Part shown: one piece after another, positions 34,435-41,619 of the stretch | Layout of the letters: the number at the start of each line of letters is the position of its first letter | Numbering within the stretch: the stretch's first letter is position 1 | Origin: Haliscomenobacter hydrossis DSM 1100 | Lineage (GTDB): Bacteria; Bacteroidota; Bacteroidia; Chitinophagales; Saprospiraceae | NCBI RefSeq assembly: GCF_000212735.1 | Contig: NC_015510.1 | Span: forward strand, 1,426,001-1,490,000 | Length of the DNA: 64,000 bases | Reading direction: 5' to 3' | Position numbers and translations under genes: made by a program | The notes under the pieces: model-generated | Told to the model about the DNA's origin: nothing | The model's database searches: none | Seen by the model: the letters and a program-made list of their open reading frames with translations, nothing else

Positions 34435-36146
34435 GATAAAAGTTTATGAAAAAAACCGTCAAAAAGCTCGGTCACCACGGGGTAGTTTTCGCCAGTAATG
34501 TTCAAAGTATCTTTGAGATTATCGATCAAGGTAAAATGCAATTCTTTTCCTTCGCGGCTGGTAAAAAAGAACAATTTAGAATTTTGCTGCCCCGAAAGTG
34601 CATTTTCATCCAAAATAAACGGAGACAAATTGAGCGAAGGGTTAACCGTTTCTTCATCGCGCATGAGAATCACCGAGTTGTTGTCGGTATAGTCCAAGGC
34701 CTCCAACACATCATCTAGCACCCCTATTGCGGCAGTAAGTTGGTTCAACACCACCAAATTATGCCGAAAGCGGGGCGTATTGTGCCGCGCTTTGACCAAT
34801 TCAATCATCTTGATGGTGGCCAAAGTGTATTTTGCTGCAAAACCAATGTGGCTGAAAATGACGCACAATTTGTCTTCACCCTGCACACAGAAACTCTCAA
34901 TTTCATCGGCGGCTACTGCGCCCATGAGCTCACGTTTCATTTCTTCTAAAAAAAGCACTGCGGTTTGTAGTTCGGGTTCTTCCTGATATTGTTTGCGCAG
35001 GGTAGCAAATTCTTCCACAAACAGTACGGTGCTGTTTTCGGCTAAGGTATCCCCTAAAGCCTGGATGAGGTTCACAAAGTTGTACACCTGGCTGTCTGCT
35101 GTCGACAGTGCAAAAAAAGAATCCAGCGCCGCCTGGGTATTCGGTAAAACCTTAAACTTGGGGTCGTTGTGCTTTTCATCCCAAGTTTGAGCCATCAATA
35201 CGTAGGCCAAAAACTGCGAGGAAACCTGATAAAGGTTTACAATTTTTTGCAAACGATCGGTACCAATTTCTTCCGCAATGAGCAGCTTGCGCAAATGCAT
35301 CCCGATCGGGGTGGGAAAAGAATCGATCACGGCTACCCTCAGGTCGCGCATTTTGGGCTCACGGCCTTTCGATTTTGCTTCTTCCAGAATCATCCGAATG
35401 CCCCGGCTGAAGGGGGCAATGGCATTGGCAATGGTCATGACCAACTTCTGGTTGATCACTACCCCACTTTGGTATTTCATCCCCGCCCCCCTGACAATGA
35501 AGGAGGCTGCACTTTGGCGGGGCATTTTCCAGTTCAGCACCGCTTCTTTGCCCTCGGTAATATAGAGTCCCCAGGGCAGTACCTCGGTTTCTTCTTTGCG
35601 TACCCGCACTCCCCGGTTAATGCCAGCGGCCTGGCCGCTAGACATCAGGTGATTAGCTGCCGCTAATTTATACGCTTCTTCGAGGGTATGGTCTTCGGCA
35701 AGTGCCCGGTAAAATACATCGGAAAAGGTTCTGGCCGATTGATCGGCGATGGGAATTGAAGTAGCAATGATGGCGGGGATACCCAGTTCTTGCAACAGTG
35801 CAACTTGAGCACGGGTAGAACAGCCATTGAGAAAAACCAATTTGATTTCTTTTTGCAAAGCCAAAATCTGGGCAATTCCGTCGGCGTTGGCCGCCTGATC
35901 CTGCAAAAAAATTTCTTTGCTGCCCGCATGTCCACCGTAATGAAAAAGGTTGATCCGGTCTTTCAGGTCAGTGACGAAGCGGCTGATGTCCGCAATTGTA
36001 GCGGAGGGTTCGATGACCAACTGTACATATTGTTGGTTGGCCAAGGGAAGCAAATGCCCGCTAATGACCTTTCTTTCCTCGTCCAGTAGGGGCAGGTGGT
36101 CATCTTTGTCATTGGCAAAAGCCAAAAAAATTACGGGTTGCTTCAT
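34431..36146 (-). CDS. CHAT-domain caspase-like protease
   Basis: 571-aa protein beginning with a CHAT (caspase HetF-associated) peptidase domain, about residues 1-195. Motifs: ISRFVTDLKDRINLFHYGGHAG with catalytic His (H73, or H69) and IKLVFLNGCSTRAQVALL with catalytic Cys (C109), then IPAIIATSIPIADQSARTFSDVFYRAL. The C-terminal ~375 residues are helical with no known domain and could bind the STAND partner. No signal peptide, so it is cytoplasmic. CHAT proteases are known effectors activated by STAND or CRISPR-type sensors. First gene of a four-gene minus-strand operon; it overlaps the STAND gene by 4 bases. Target protein unknown. Confidence 0.85.
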   Translation of the reverse strand: MKQPVIFLAFANDKDDHLPLLDEERKVISGHLLPLANQQYVQLVIEPSATIADISRFVTDLKDRINLFHYGGHAGSKEIFLQDQAANADGIAQILALQKEIKLVFLNGCSTRAQVALLQELGIPAIIATSIPIADQSARTFSDVFYRALAEDHTLEEAYKLAAANHLMSSGQAAGINRGVRVRKEETEVLPWGLYITEGKEAVLNWKMPRQSAASFIVRGAGMKYQSGVVINQKLVMTIANAIAPFSRGIRMILEEAKSKGREPKMRDLRVAVIDSFPTPIGMHLRKLLIAEEIGTDRLQKIVNLYQVSSQFLAYVLMAQTWDEKHNDPKFKVLPNTQAALDSFFALSTADSQVYNFVNLIQALGDTLAENSTVLFVEEFATLRKQYQEEPELQTAVLFLEEMKRELMGAVAADEIESFCVQGEDKLCVIFSHIGFAAKYTLATIKMIELVKARHNTPRFRHNLVVLNQLTAAIGVLDDVLEALDYTDNNSVILMRDEETVNPSLNLSPFILDENALSGQQNSKLFFFTSREGKELHFTLIDNLKDTLNITGENYPVVTELFDGFFHKLLS

Positions 36147-36465
36147 GTTAAAGGTGCACGTCGGGGCAACCCTGGCGGTTGCCCTTGAAACAAATTTAGG
36201 CAGTGAAATTAAATTTTTTTCCGGTATTTAAATTCTTTTTTCCAGGAATATGTCTGGTTTTACCGCACGTTTATCCTCTTTAACGCTTTTTTCGTCATTT
36301 ATAGGTTGCAGAATGATGAGAAAAAGTATTAATTTTCCGCCATCAAATGTTCCTCCATCCTGTTTTTGATCGCAACTTTCTAGCCGTTTATCTTGTCTGT
36401 CTTTGCGGTTGCTCAAAAATCAACCCTTCCACAACAAGCTTGTTAAACCTAAAACTATTTATACG
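36147..36465. other. Divergent promoter region of the CHAT operon, with GGGCAACC hairpin
   Basis: The spacer separates the CHAT operon (leftward) from a small barrel gene (rightward). GGGCAACC...GGTTGCCC at 36164-36184 is a hairpin of the family that is expanded at 43614-43765, and it lies just 18 bases upstream of the CHAT start. The rest is AT-rich; I cannot pin down a TAnnTTTG element with confidence. Confidence 0.6.
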
Positions 36466-36960
36466 ATGAAAAAACTATTTTTCCTGTTCGCCTTTTTAGG
36501 AGCTATGTTTTTTACTAACGCGATTCAAGCTCAATCTTACAACTCTGCTATCGGTTTACGTTTGGGTTATCCCGTCTCCGTAACTTACAAAAAATTCCTT
36601 ACTGAATCCAATGCACTAGAATTGTTTGCGGGTTACCGTGGCAATACTTTCTACAACTGGTTCAGTGTAGGTGCAGCTTACCAAATCCACAAGCCTATTA
36701 ATGGTGTTGAGAACCTGCAGTGGTATTTTGGTGGGGGTGCAACCGCATTATTCTACAGCTACGACGACGGTTTTGATTTTGGGGATTCTGGCAGTGTAGG
36801 CATCGGTATCTTTGGTAACTTGGGCTTAGATTACAAGTTTCCCGATACACCCATCAACCTCAGCGCTGACTGGATGCCAACTTTTTTTGTGGGTAGTGGT
36901 TACCTCACTGGGTTTGGTGGCGGCTACGGAGCACTCTCTGTTCGGTATACGCTCAACTAG
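36466..36960 (+). CDS. Small outer-membrane beta-barrel protein
   Basis: 164-aa exported protein. The signal peptide MKKLFFLFAFLGAMFFTNAIQAQ is followed by eight or so amphipathic strands (AIGLRLGYPVSVTYKKFL, ALELFAGYRGNTFYNWFSVGAAYQIH, LQWYFGGGATALFY, VGIGIFGNLGLDYKF, GYGALSVRYTLN), the pattern of a small OmpA/OmpX-like barrel. The ATG at 36466 is preferred to a frame from 36403 because the signal peptide begins there. A strong terminator follows at 37009-37043, so it is transcribed alone. Specific function unknown. Confidence 0.8.
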   Translation: MKKLFFLFAFLGAMFFTNAIQAQSYNSAIGLRLGYPVSVTYKKFLTESNALELFAGYRGNTFYNWFSVGAAYQIHKPINGVENLQWYFGGGATALFYSYDDGFDFGDSGSVGIGIFGNLGLDYKFPDTPINLSADWMPTFFVGSGYLTGFGGGYGALSVRYTLN

Positions 36961-37008
36961 AATACTGGAGTAGACAACCTCTAAACTTTTACGTTTTAAG
37001 AATCGCGT

Positions 37009-37043
37009 CGGGCGGATGGCAAAATGCCATCCGCCCGTTTTTT
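37009..37043 (+). terminator. Strong intrinsic terminator
   Basis: A perfect 13-bp stem (37009-37021 and 37025-37037) with a 3-base loop is followed by six T. It lies 49 bases after the stop of the small barrel gene. Confidence 0.92.
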
Positions 37044-37247
37044 ATGGGTATTACATTCTAATCCACTGTTTTTTAACAGCAAATCAAAATCTTATTGTAA
37101 ATCCTGGAGCAAACCCTAATTTTTTTTGGAAAAAACCATTTCCTCTTCCTATTTTTACCGCGCTTGTTTATTGACGGGGAATCGAGTAAAAATAATGTAT
37201 GAACCATACTCGAGAGTAACTTCGCGGGTATAAATACTTTTTCAATC

Positions 37248-37799
37248 ATGCAGAGAAGAGAAGCTGTAAGGCTCGTAACGGCAGTTTTCGGGGTCTCGCT
37301 GGCCGTGCCGGAAACCGTTTTCGCCCGGCTTGCCGAGCCGATGGATGTTGGCATCAAGCCAAAGCTAATGACCGGTAAGCAACGCAAGACGCTGGCGGCC
37401 ATTTCAGAATGTATCATTCCCAAAACCGACACACCCGGAGCCATTGAAGCAGGAGTACCGCGCTGGTTTGAAATCCTGCTCCAGGATTGTTATACCGCCG
37501 AAAATCAAAAAGTGGTTTTGGATGGCTTAACCAATCTGGATGTGGAATGCAAAACCAAATATGGTGGCGTATTCGCCAAGCTCAAAACGGCACAGCAAAT
37601 TGAGATCCTGACTGCAATGGAAAAGGCCGAACGGGATTCCAAAACCAGAAATGGTTTTATCCGCGCCACTAAAGATCTGGTTAAAACCTGCTACGCCAAC
37701 AGCGAAGTAGGTGCGACCACCGCCTTTGAATACCTCCCCGCACCCGGCCGCTGGAGTGGCGAGGAGCTGTACAAAATGGGGGACAAAATTTATCTGTAA
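37248..37799 (+). CDS. Gluconate 2-dehydrogenase subunit 3 family protein
   Basis: 183-aa small subunit type protein that usually accompanies a GMC oxidoreductase in periplasmic dehydrogenases. The N-terminus MQRREAVRLVTAVFGVSLA has paired arginines before a hydrophobic stretch, a Tat-like signal that would also carry its partner across the membrane. Family-typical wording includes KQRKTLAAISECIIPKTDTPGAIEAGVP and the C-terminal AFEYLPAPGRWSGEELYKMGDKIYL. The GMC oxidoreductase gene follows after 118 bases, across a hairpin. The sugar or alcohol oxidised is unknown. Confidence 0.85.
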   Translation: MQRREAVRLVTAVFGVSLAVPETVFARLAEPMDVGIKPKLMTGKQRKTLAAISECIIPKTDTPGAIEAGVPRWFEILLQDCYTAENQKVVLDGLTNLDVECKTKYGGVFAKLKTAQQIEILTAMEKAERDSKTRNGFIRATKDLVKTCYANSEVGATTAFEYLPAPGRWSGEELYKMGDKIYL

Positions 37800-37825
37800 A
37801 TATGAGTTGATAAAGGTTGATAAAA

Positions 37826-37878
37826 GTTGATGGGGTTGATGCTACCGCGTCGCTCGCGGTAGCATCAACCCCATCAAC
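37826..37878. repeat. 24-bp-arm hairpin between dehydrogenase subunit genes
   Basis: Perfect arms 37826-37849 and 37855-37878 with a 5-base loop (TCGCT); GTTGAT-like units flank both arms. It sits between two genes expected to be co-transcribed, with no T-tract, so it may trim or stabilise mRNA rather than terminate. Confidence 0.85.
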
Positions 37879-37917
37879 CCCATCAACCCTCATCAACCAT
37901 CATAAAAGAAACATCCA

Positions 37918-38946
37918 ATGCAAATCAACCATAACGGCGTAGTTGCAGAAAACACTTTCGACGCCATTGTAGTAGGATCGGGTATCTCTGGGGGCTGGGC
38001 CGCCAAAGAATTGACCCAAAAAGGGCTTAAGGTATTGGTGCTCGAAAGGGGCCGCGACCTGCGCCACGTCGTAGATTACTCGACCGCCAACAACATGCCC
38101 TGGGACTTTGCTCACCTGGGCCGTTCCTCCGAGGAAAACCTCAATCAACAACGGGTCCAAGCCCGTACGGGGTATACCGTTCAAAACGAGGGAACTGCAC
38201 ACCTTTTTGTCAAGGATACGGAGCATCCCTACATCGAAAAAAGACGTTTCGACTGGATGCGGGGCTACCACAAAGGTGGCCGTTCGATCACCTGGGGCAA
38301 GCAGACCTACCGCTGGAGCCAGATGGACTTTGAGGCCAATGCCAAAGATGGTATTGCTACGCCCTGGCCCATCAATTACGACGACATTGCGCCCTGGTAC
38401 AGCTACGTAGAGCGCTTCGCCGGGATCAGTGGTTCCGTAGAAAATTTGCAGCACCTGCCCGACAGTGATTTTCAACCTGCCATGGATTTGACAGTTGCTG
38501 AAAAAGTCCTCAAAAGTTCGGTTGAAGCCAAGTGGAATGGCCGTAAGGTGATTCCAGGCCGAGTGGCGCATCTTACTGCTCCAACTCAAGAACAACTGGC
38601 ATTAGGTCGGGGTCAGTGTCAATACCGCAACCTGTGCTCAAGAGGCTGCCCTTATGGTGCCTATTTCAGCAGCAACGGGGCTACGTTGATCGCGGCTGAG
38701 CGTACGGGCAACATGACCTTCCGCCCCCACTCTATCGTGGGTTCTTTGATTTATGATGAGGCTACGGGTAAAGCCAAAGGGGTGCAAATCGTTGATGAAT
38801 TGAGCAAACAACCTATGGAGTTTTTTGCCAAAATCATCTTCCTCAACGCTTCTTGTGTGGCTTCCACGGCCATCCTGATGAACACCAAAACCCAGCGCTA
38901 TGGTGCTGCTGGTTTGGATGAGTCCGGTTCACTGGGCGTTACCTGA
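37918..38946 (+). CDS. GMC oxidoreductase, N-terminal part (frameshifted)
   Basis: FAD-dependent glucose-methanol-choline oxidoreductase, N-terminal 342 residues. The FAD-binding VVGSGISGGWAAKELTQKG lies near residue 20, and LVLERGRDL follows. The middle has a GGRSITWGKQTYRWSQMDF stretch and a CQYRNLCSRGCPYGAYFSS cysteine cluster as in the gluconate-2-dehydrogenase-type subfamily. The frame ends with SGSLGVT and TGA, where homologues continue with LGRYLMDHHLG. That continuation is present in the +1-shifted frame (RYLMDHHLG), so one base, most simply a C in GGC(C)GTT, is missing near 38935-38940. Either a true mutation or a sequencing error. Partner of the subunit 3 gene just upstream. Confidence 0.8.
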   Translation: MQINHNGVVAENTFDAIVVGSGISGGWAAKELTQKGLKVLVLERGRDLRHVVDYSTANNMPWDFAHLGRSSEENLNQQRVQARTGYTVQNEGTAHLFVKDTEHPYIEKRRFDWMRGYHKGGRSITWGKQTYRWSQMDFEANAKDGIATPWPINYDDIAPWYSYVERFAGISGSVENLQHLPDSDFQPAMDLTVAEKVLKSSVEAKWNGRKVIPGRVAHLTAPTQEQLALGRGQCQYRNLCSRGCPYGAYFSSNGATLIAAERTGNMTFRPHSIVGSLIYDEATGKAKGVQIVDELSKQPMEFFAKIIFLNASCVASTAILMNTKTQRYGAAGLDESGSLGVT

Positions 38947-39632
38947 TGGATCACCACCTCGGCGTAGGAGCAAGTGGAACGTTTGAAGGGCACTTGGACA
39001 AAACCACGTTTGGCCGCAGGCCAAATGGATTCTATATCCCTCGCTACCGCAACCTTTATCAAGAAGGTAATGGCTACATCCGTGGCTTCGGCTATCAGGG
39101 TGGAGGTACGCGCCAGGGCTGGAGCCGCGACATCATGGGCTTTGGTGAAGACTTCAAAAAGCAGTTCACTTCCCTTGGTCCCTGGAATGTCAACATGGGC
39201 GGCTTCGGGGAATGGTTGCCTTACAAAGACAACATGATGTTCCTCAGCCCGGATAAAAAGGACCAGTGGGGTCTGCCACAAGTGGTGGTCGACGCAGGTT
39301 ATACCAGCAACGAGCTCAACATGCGCAAGGATATGCAGAACGATGCCGCGGAAATGTTGGAGGCCATGGGTGCCAAAAACGTCAGCTCACGTACCAGCGA
39401 ACCTGCCCTGGGCTTGGGTATCCACGAAATGGGTACAGCACGCATGGGTACGGATCGCAAAAACTCGGTACTCAACAAGTGGAACCAGGTTTGGGTCGCC
39501 CCCAATGTATTTGTTACCGACGGGGCCTTCATGACCTCCGCCAACTGTGTCAATCCTTCCTTGACCTATATGGCCATGACGGCCAGAGCAGCGGATTACG
39601 CTGTTTCGGAATTGAAAAAAGGTAATTTGTAA
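38946..39632 (+). CDS. GMC oxidoreductase, C-terminal part (frameshifted)
   Basis: The 228-residue C-terminal part of the same oxidoreductase. It begins at MDHHLGVGASG, and its end has GLGIHEMGTARMGTD (active-site His region), VFVTDGAFMTSANCVNPSLTYMAMTARAADY, the GMC C-terminal signature with the catalytic histidine/asparagine segment. The ATG shares one base with the TGA of the first part (TGATG), so low-level reinitiation is possible. Together the halves give about 571 aa, the normal length of this subfamily. A terminator follows at 39656. Confidence 0.8.
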   Translation: MDHHLGVGASGTFEGHLDKTTFGRRPNGFYIPRYRNLYQEGNGYIRGFGYQGGGTRQGWSRDIMGFGEDFKKQFTSLGPWNVNMGGFGEWLPYKDNMMFLSPDKKDQWGLPQVVVDAGYTSNELNMRKDMQNDAAEMLEAMGAKNVSSRTSEPALGLGIHEMGTARMGTDRKNSVLNKWNQVWVAPNVFVTDGAFMTSANCVNPSLTYMAMTARAADYAVSELKKGNL

Positions 39633-39655
39633 GTTTTTATTTCGCAATATTCAAG

Positions 39656-39696
39656 AAGCGGCGGCAAGACCTGATTTTGTCGCCGCTTTATTTTTT
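39656..39696 (+). terminator. Intrinsic terminator after the GMC oxidoreductase
   Basis: Arms AAGCGGCGGCAA (39656-39667) and TTGTCGCCGCTT (39677-39688), one mismatch, are followed by TATTTTTT. Position 24 bases after the stop fits. Confidence 0.85.
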
Positions 39697-39751
39697 AACA
39701 GTTACGATTATGTTATTTGGAATAGAAATGAATCTACAGAGATAAAAGGAA

Positions 39752-40711
39752 ATGATGAAATGCAAAAAGTACATTCTGTTGATGGGCTTACTACTCACCC
39801 TAGTGAATATGGGGCTGAGTTCTTCTTTTGGCCATCCTCCTCTTAGTGCGGCGTACCAGGAATCGGATTTTGTAATGATGGCTAAATCCAAATCTACGGG
39901 GCTGGAACTAGATTTTGAGTATATCCATTTTTTTAAAGGAAGAGCAAAAGTCCGCAAATCTCTTCGATATGCTGAATTCGACATTTCAAGATTGTATATA
40001 GGTAGCTTTATGCAAGATTCCACCTATTTGCTTTTCGTGAAAGGCGAGGAGCTTTACATGGCCGCAAAAATTTCGGAAAAGCCAAATTTACCGCTATGGG
40101 ATGCATTATTTAAAGAACTTACTCTATTTCTTGAGATGAAACCTTCTCCGAGTCAATTTAATTTCTACACTAATTGGTTAGGCAAATACCTCCACGAACA
40201 AGAAGTTCAAAAAGTAGTACTTTGGGAATTGTATTATAAGTCTACCTACACTTGGCTTTGCCATGATCCCCTTCATCCGAAATGGTATGATCATTGGGAT
40301 TGTGTTATCCCACCAATTTTAAATCGTCAAGATCAATACTATGTGTTAGATATTATACAAAAAAGGGGTAGGATTGGGTTTGAGCAATACATTTTTAATC
40401 ATCACTTTGATTCTATTGCTCCTCAAGACTTGCAAAAATATTTCTATTCCACTTTTTTAGTCTTTTACCAACAAAACTTAAAAGACAATGATGGCAGTGG
40501 ATTTTCCAAAAAGTGGTCAAATTGGGGTGGCTTTTTAGGGTTATTTCGACGAAAAACCAGTAACCCTGAATTGCTTCAGCTAATGGAAGTTTACTTTAAT
40601 ACACCAGAATCAGTCCATCATCAAAAAAACTATCTGGAGGATGAAAACAATATTCTTTTTCAAATAACTCGCTACATTCAACAAAATAAACCAATGTTTT
40701 CAACTTCTTAG
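39752..40711 (+). CDS. Hypothetical exported protein
   Basis: 319-aa protein with a signal peptide (MMKCKKYILLMGLLLTLVNMGLSSSFG). The body is rich in aromatic residues (HDPLHPKWYDHWDC, FNFYTNWLGKYLHEQE) and has no motif that I know. Its sequence is visibly more AT-rich than the flanking genes, which may mean recent transfer. AAAAGGA 5 bases before the ATG is a plausible ribosome binding site. No functional link to the neighbours is evident. Confidence 0.6.
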   Translation: MMKCKKYILLMGLLLTLVNMGLSSSFGHPPLSAAYQESDFVMMAKSKSTGLELDFEYIHFFKGRAKVRKSLRYAEFDISRLYIGSFMQDSTYLLFVKGEELYMAAKISEKPNLPLWDALFKELTLFLEMKPSPSQFNFYTNWLGKYLHEQEVQKVVLWELYYKSTYTWLCHDPLHPKWYDHWDCVIPPILNRQDQYYVLDIIQKRGRIGFEQYIFNHHFDSIAPQDLQKYFYSTFLVFYQQNLKDNDGSGFSKKWSNWGGFLGLFRRKTSNPELLQLMEVYFNTPESVHHQKNYLEDENNILFQITRYIQQNKPMFSTS

Positions 40712-40751
40712 CAGGGAGGAAACCTAATATTTAGCTTAACATATCTAACAA

Positions 40752-41195
40752 ATGAACACACAACACCTTGCACAAATCAACATTGCCCGCCTCATCGCGC
40801 CCATCGATGACCCACTCATCGCCGACTTTGTTCGGCAGCTCGACGACATCAATGCGCTTGCTGAAAGTAGTCCAGGGTTTGTCTGGCGCTTAAAAGAAGA
40901 AAGTGGCAATGCGACCAACATTGACGTTTTTGACGACCCGCTCATGATCGTCAACATGTCGGTATGGGAAAGTATTGAAGACTTGAAAAACTTCGCCTAC
41001 AAATCTGCGCATGTCCAGGTGTTTCGGGATCGGGCGCGCTGGTTTGAAAAAATGGACGTGGCGCATATGGCGCTCTGGTGGGTGCCAGTTGGCGTTTTTC
41101 CTACGGCAGAGGAAGGGAGAGATCGCTTGTTGTATTTAAGAGAACATGGGGAGTCGGAGCGGGTGTTTACGTTTAGGAGTTTGGTGAATTCGTAG
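40752..41195 (+). CDS. DUF3291 family protein
   Basis: 147-aa soluble protein. HLAQINIARLIAPIDDPLIADFVRQLDDINALAESSPGFVWRL, then VNMSVWESIEDLKNFAYKSAHVQVFRDRARWFEKM and LWWVPVGVFPTAEEGRDRL, match the DUF3291 family (dimeric alpha-beta barrel-like, as in antibiotic biosynthesis monooxygenase folds). No activity is established. It starts 40 bases after the preceding gene on the same strand. Confidence 0.8.
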   Translation: MNTQHLAQINIARLIAPIDDPLIADFVRQLDDINALAESSPGFVWRLKEESGNATNIDVFDDPLMIVNMSVWESIEDLKNFAYKSAHVQVFRDRARWFEKMDVAHMALWWVPVGVFPTAEEGRDRLLYLREHGESERVFTFRSLVNS

Positions 41196-41262
41196 GCTTC
41201 TGAAATCCCAGTTAATTCTCCTCCCCACTAAGCTCGTCCTCAAGGAAGGTACTGCAATTATC

Positions 41263-41484
41263 CTATAGCTCATCGATCAACTCACTTAAACTGACACCCT
41301 GTATTTCACCTCTTTTAAGCTGACGAACTTCCCGAAAAGCCTCCTTGAGCTTAGCCTTAAAAGCCAATAAACCTTCCATTCTTTTTATTTCATGGATCAA
41401 ATTTTCCCAATCCTGTATGGATACCTGGACAAACACCTTCTGTCCTTGTGTATCAACCACATAATTCGCTTCAGGCAGTATCAT
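41263..41484 (-). CDS. Orphan antitoxin-like small protein
   Basis: 73-aa protein of the kind seen as Phd/RelB-like antitoxins in Bacteroidota: MILPEANYVVDTQGQKVFVQVSIQDWENLI, then a basic amphipathic helix (LLAFKAKLKEAFREVRQLKRGEIQG) and SLSELIDEL. Normally a toxin gene follows in the same direction; here only 67 bases remain before the converging DUF3291 gene and no toxin is visible. Probably a relic or a stand-alone regulator. Confidence 0.55.
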   Translation of the reverse strand: MILPEANYVVDTQGQKVFVQVSIQDWENLIHEIKRMEGLLAFKAKLKEAFREVRQLKRGEIQGVSLSELIDEL

Positions 41485-41582
41485 AATCCAACATTTGCAT
41501 GCAAAATACTACAATCCGTCGATTGATACAAGGCCGCAAAGCCCAAAGCCCTCTTTCCCTCAACCAAACTCATAATTTTTTT

Positions 41583-41590
41583 TAAGTTTG
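41583..41590 (+). promoter_or_regulatory. Candidate -7 element of the GH51 gene
   Basis: TAAGTTTG matches TAnnTTTG and would start transcription about 23 bases before the ATG at 41620. No good -33 TTTG precedes it. Confidence 0.4.
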
Positions 41591-41619
41591 TCCATTCATC
41601 AACGTTTGACAAACAAAAC

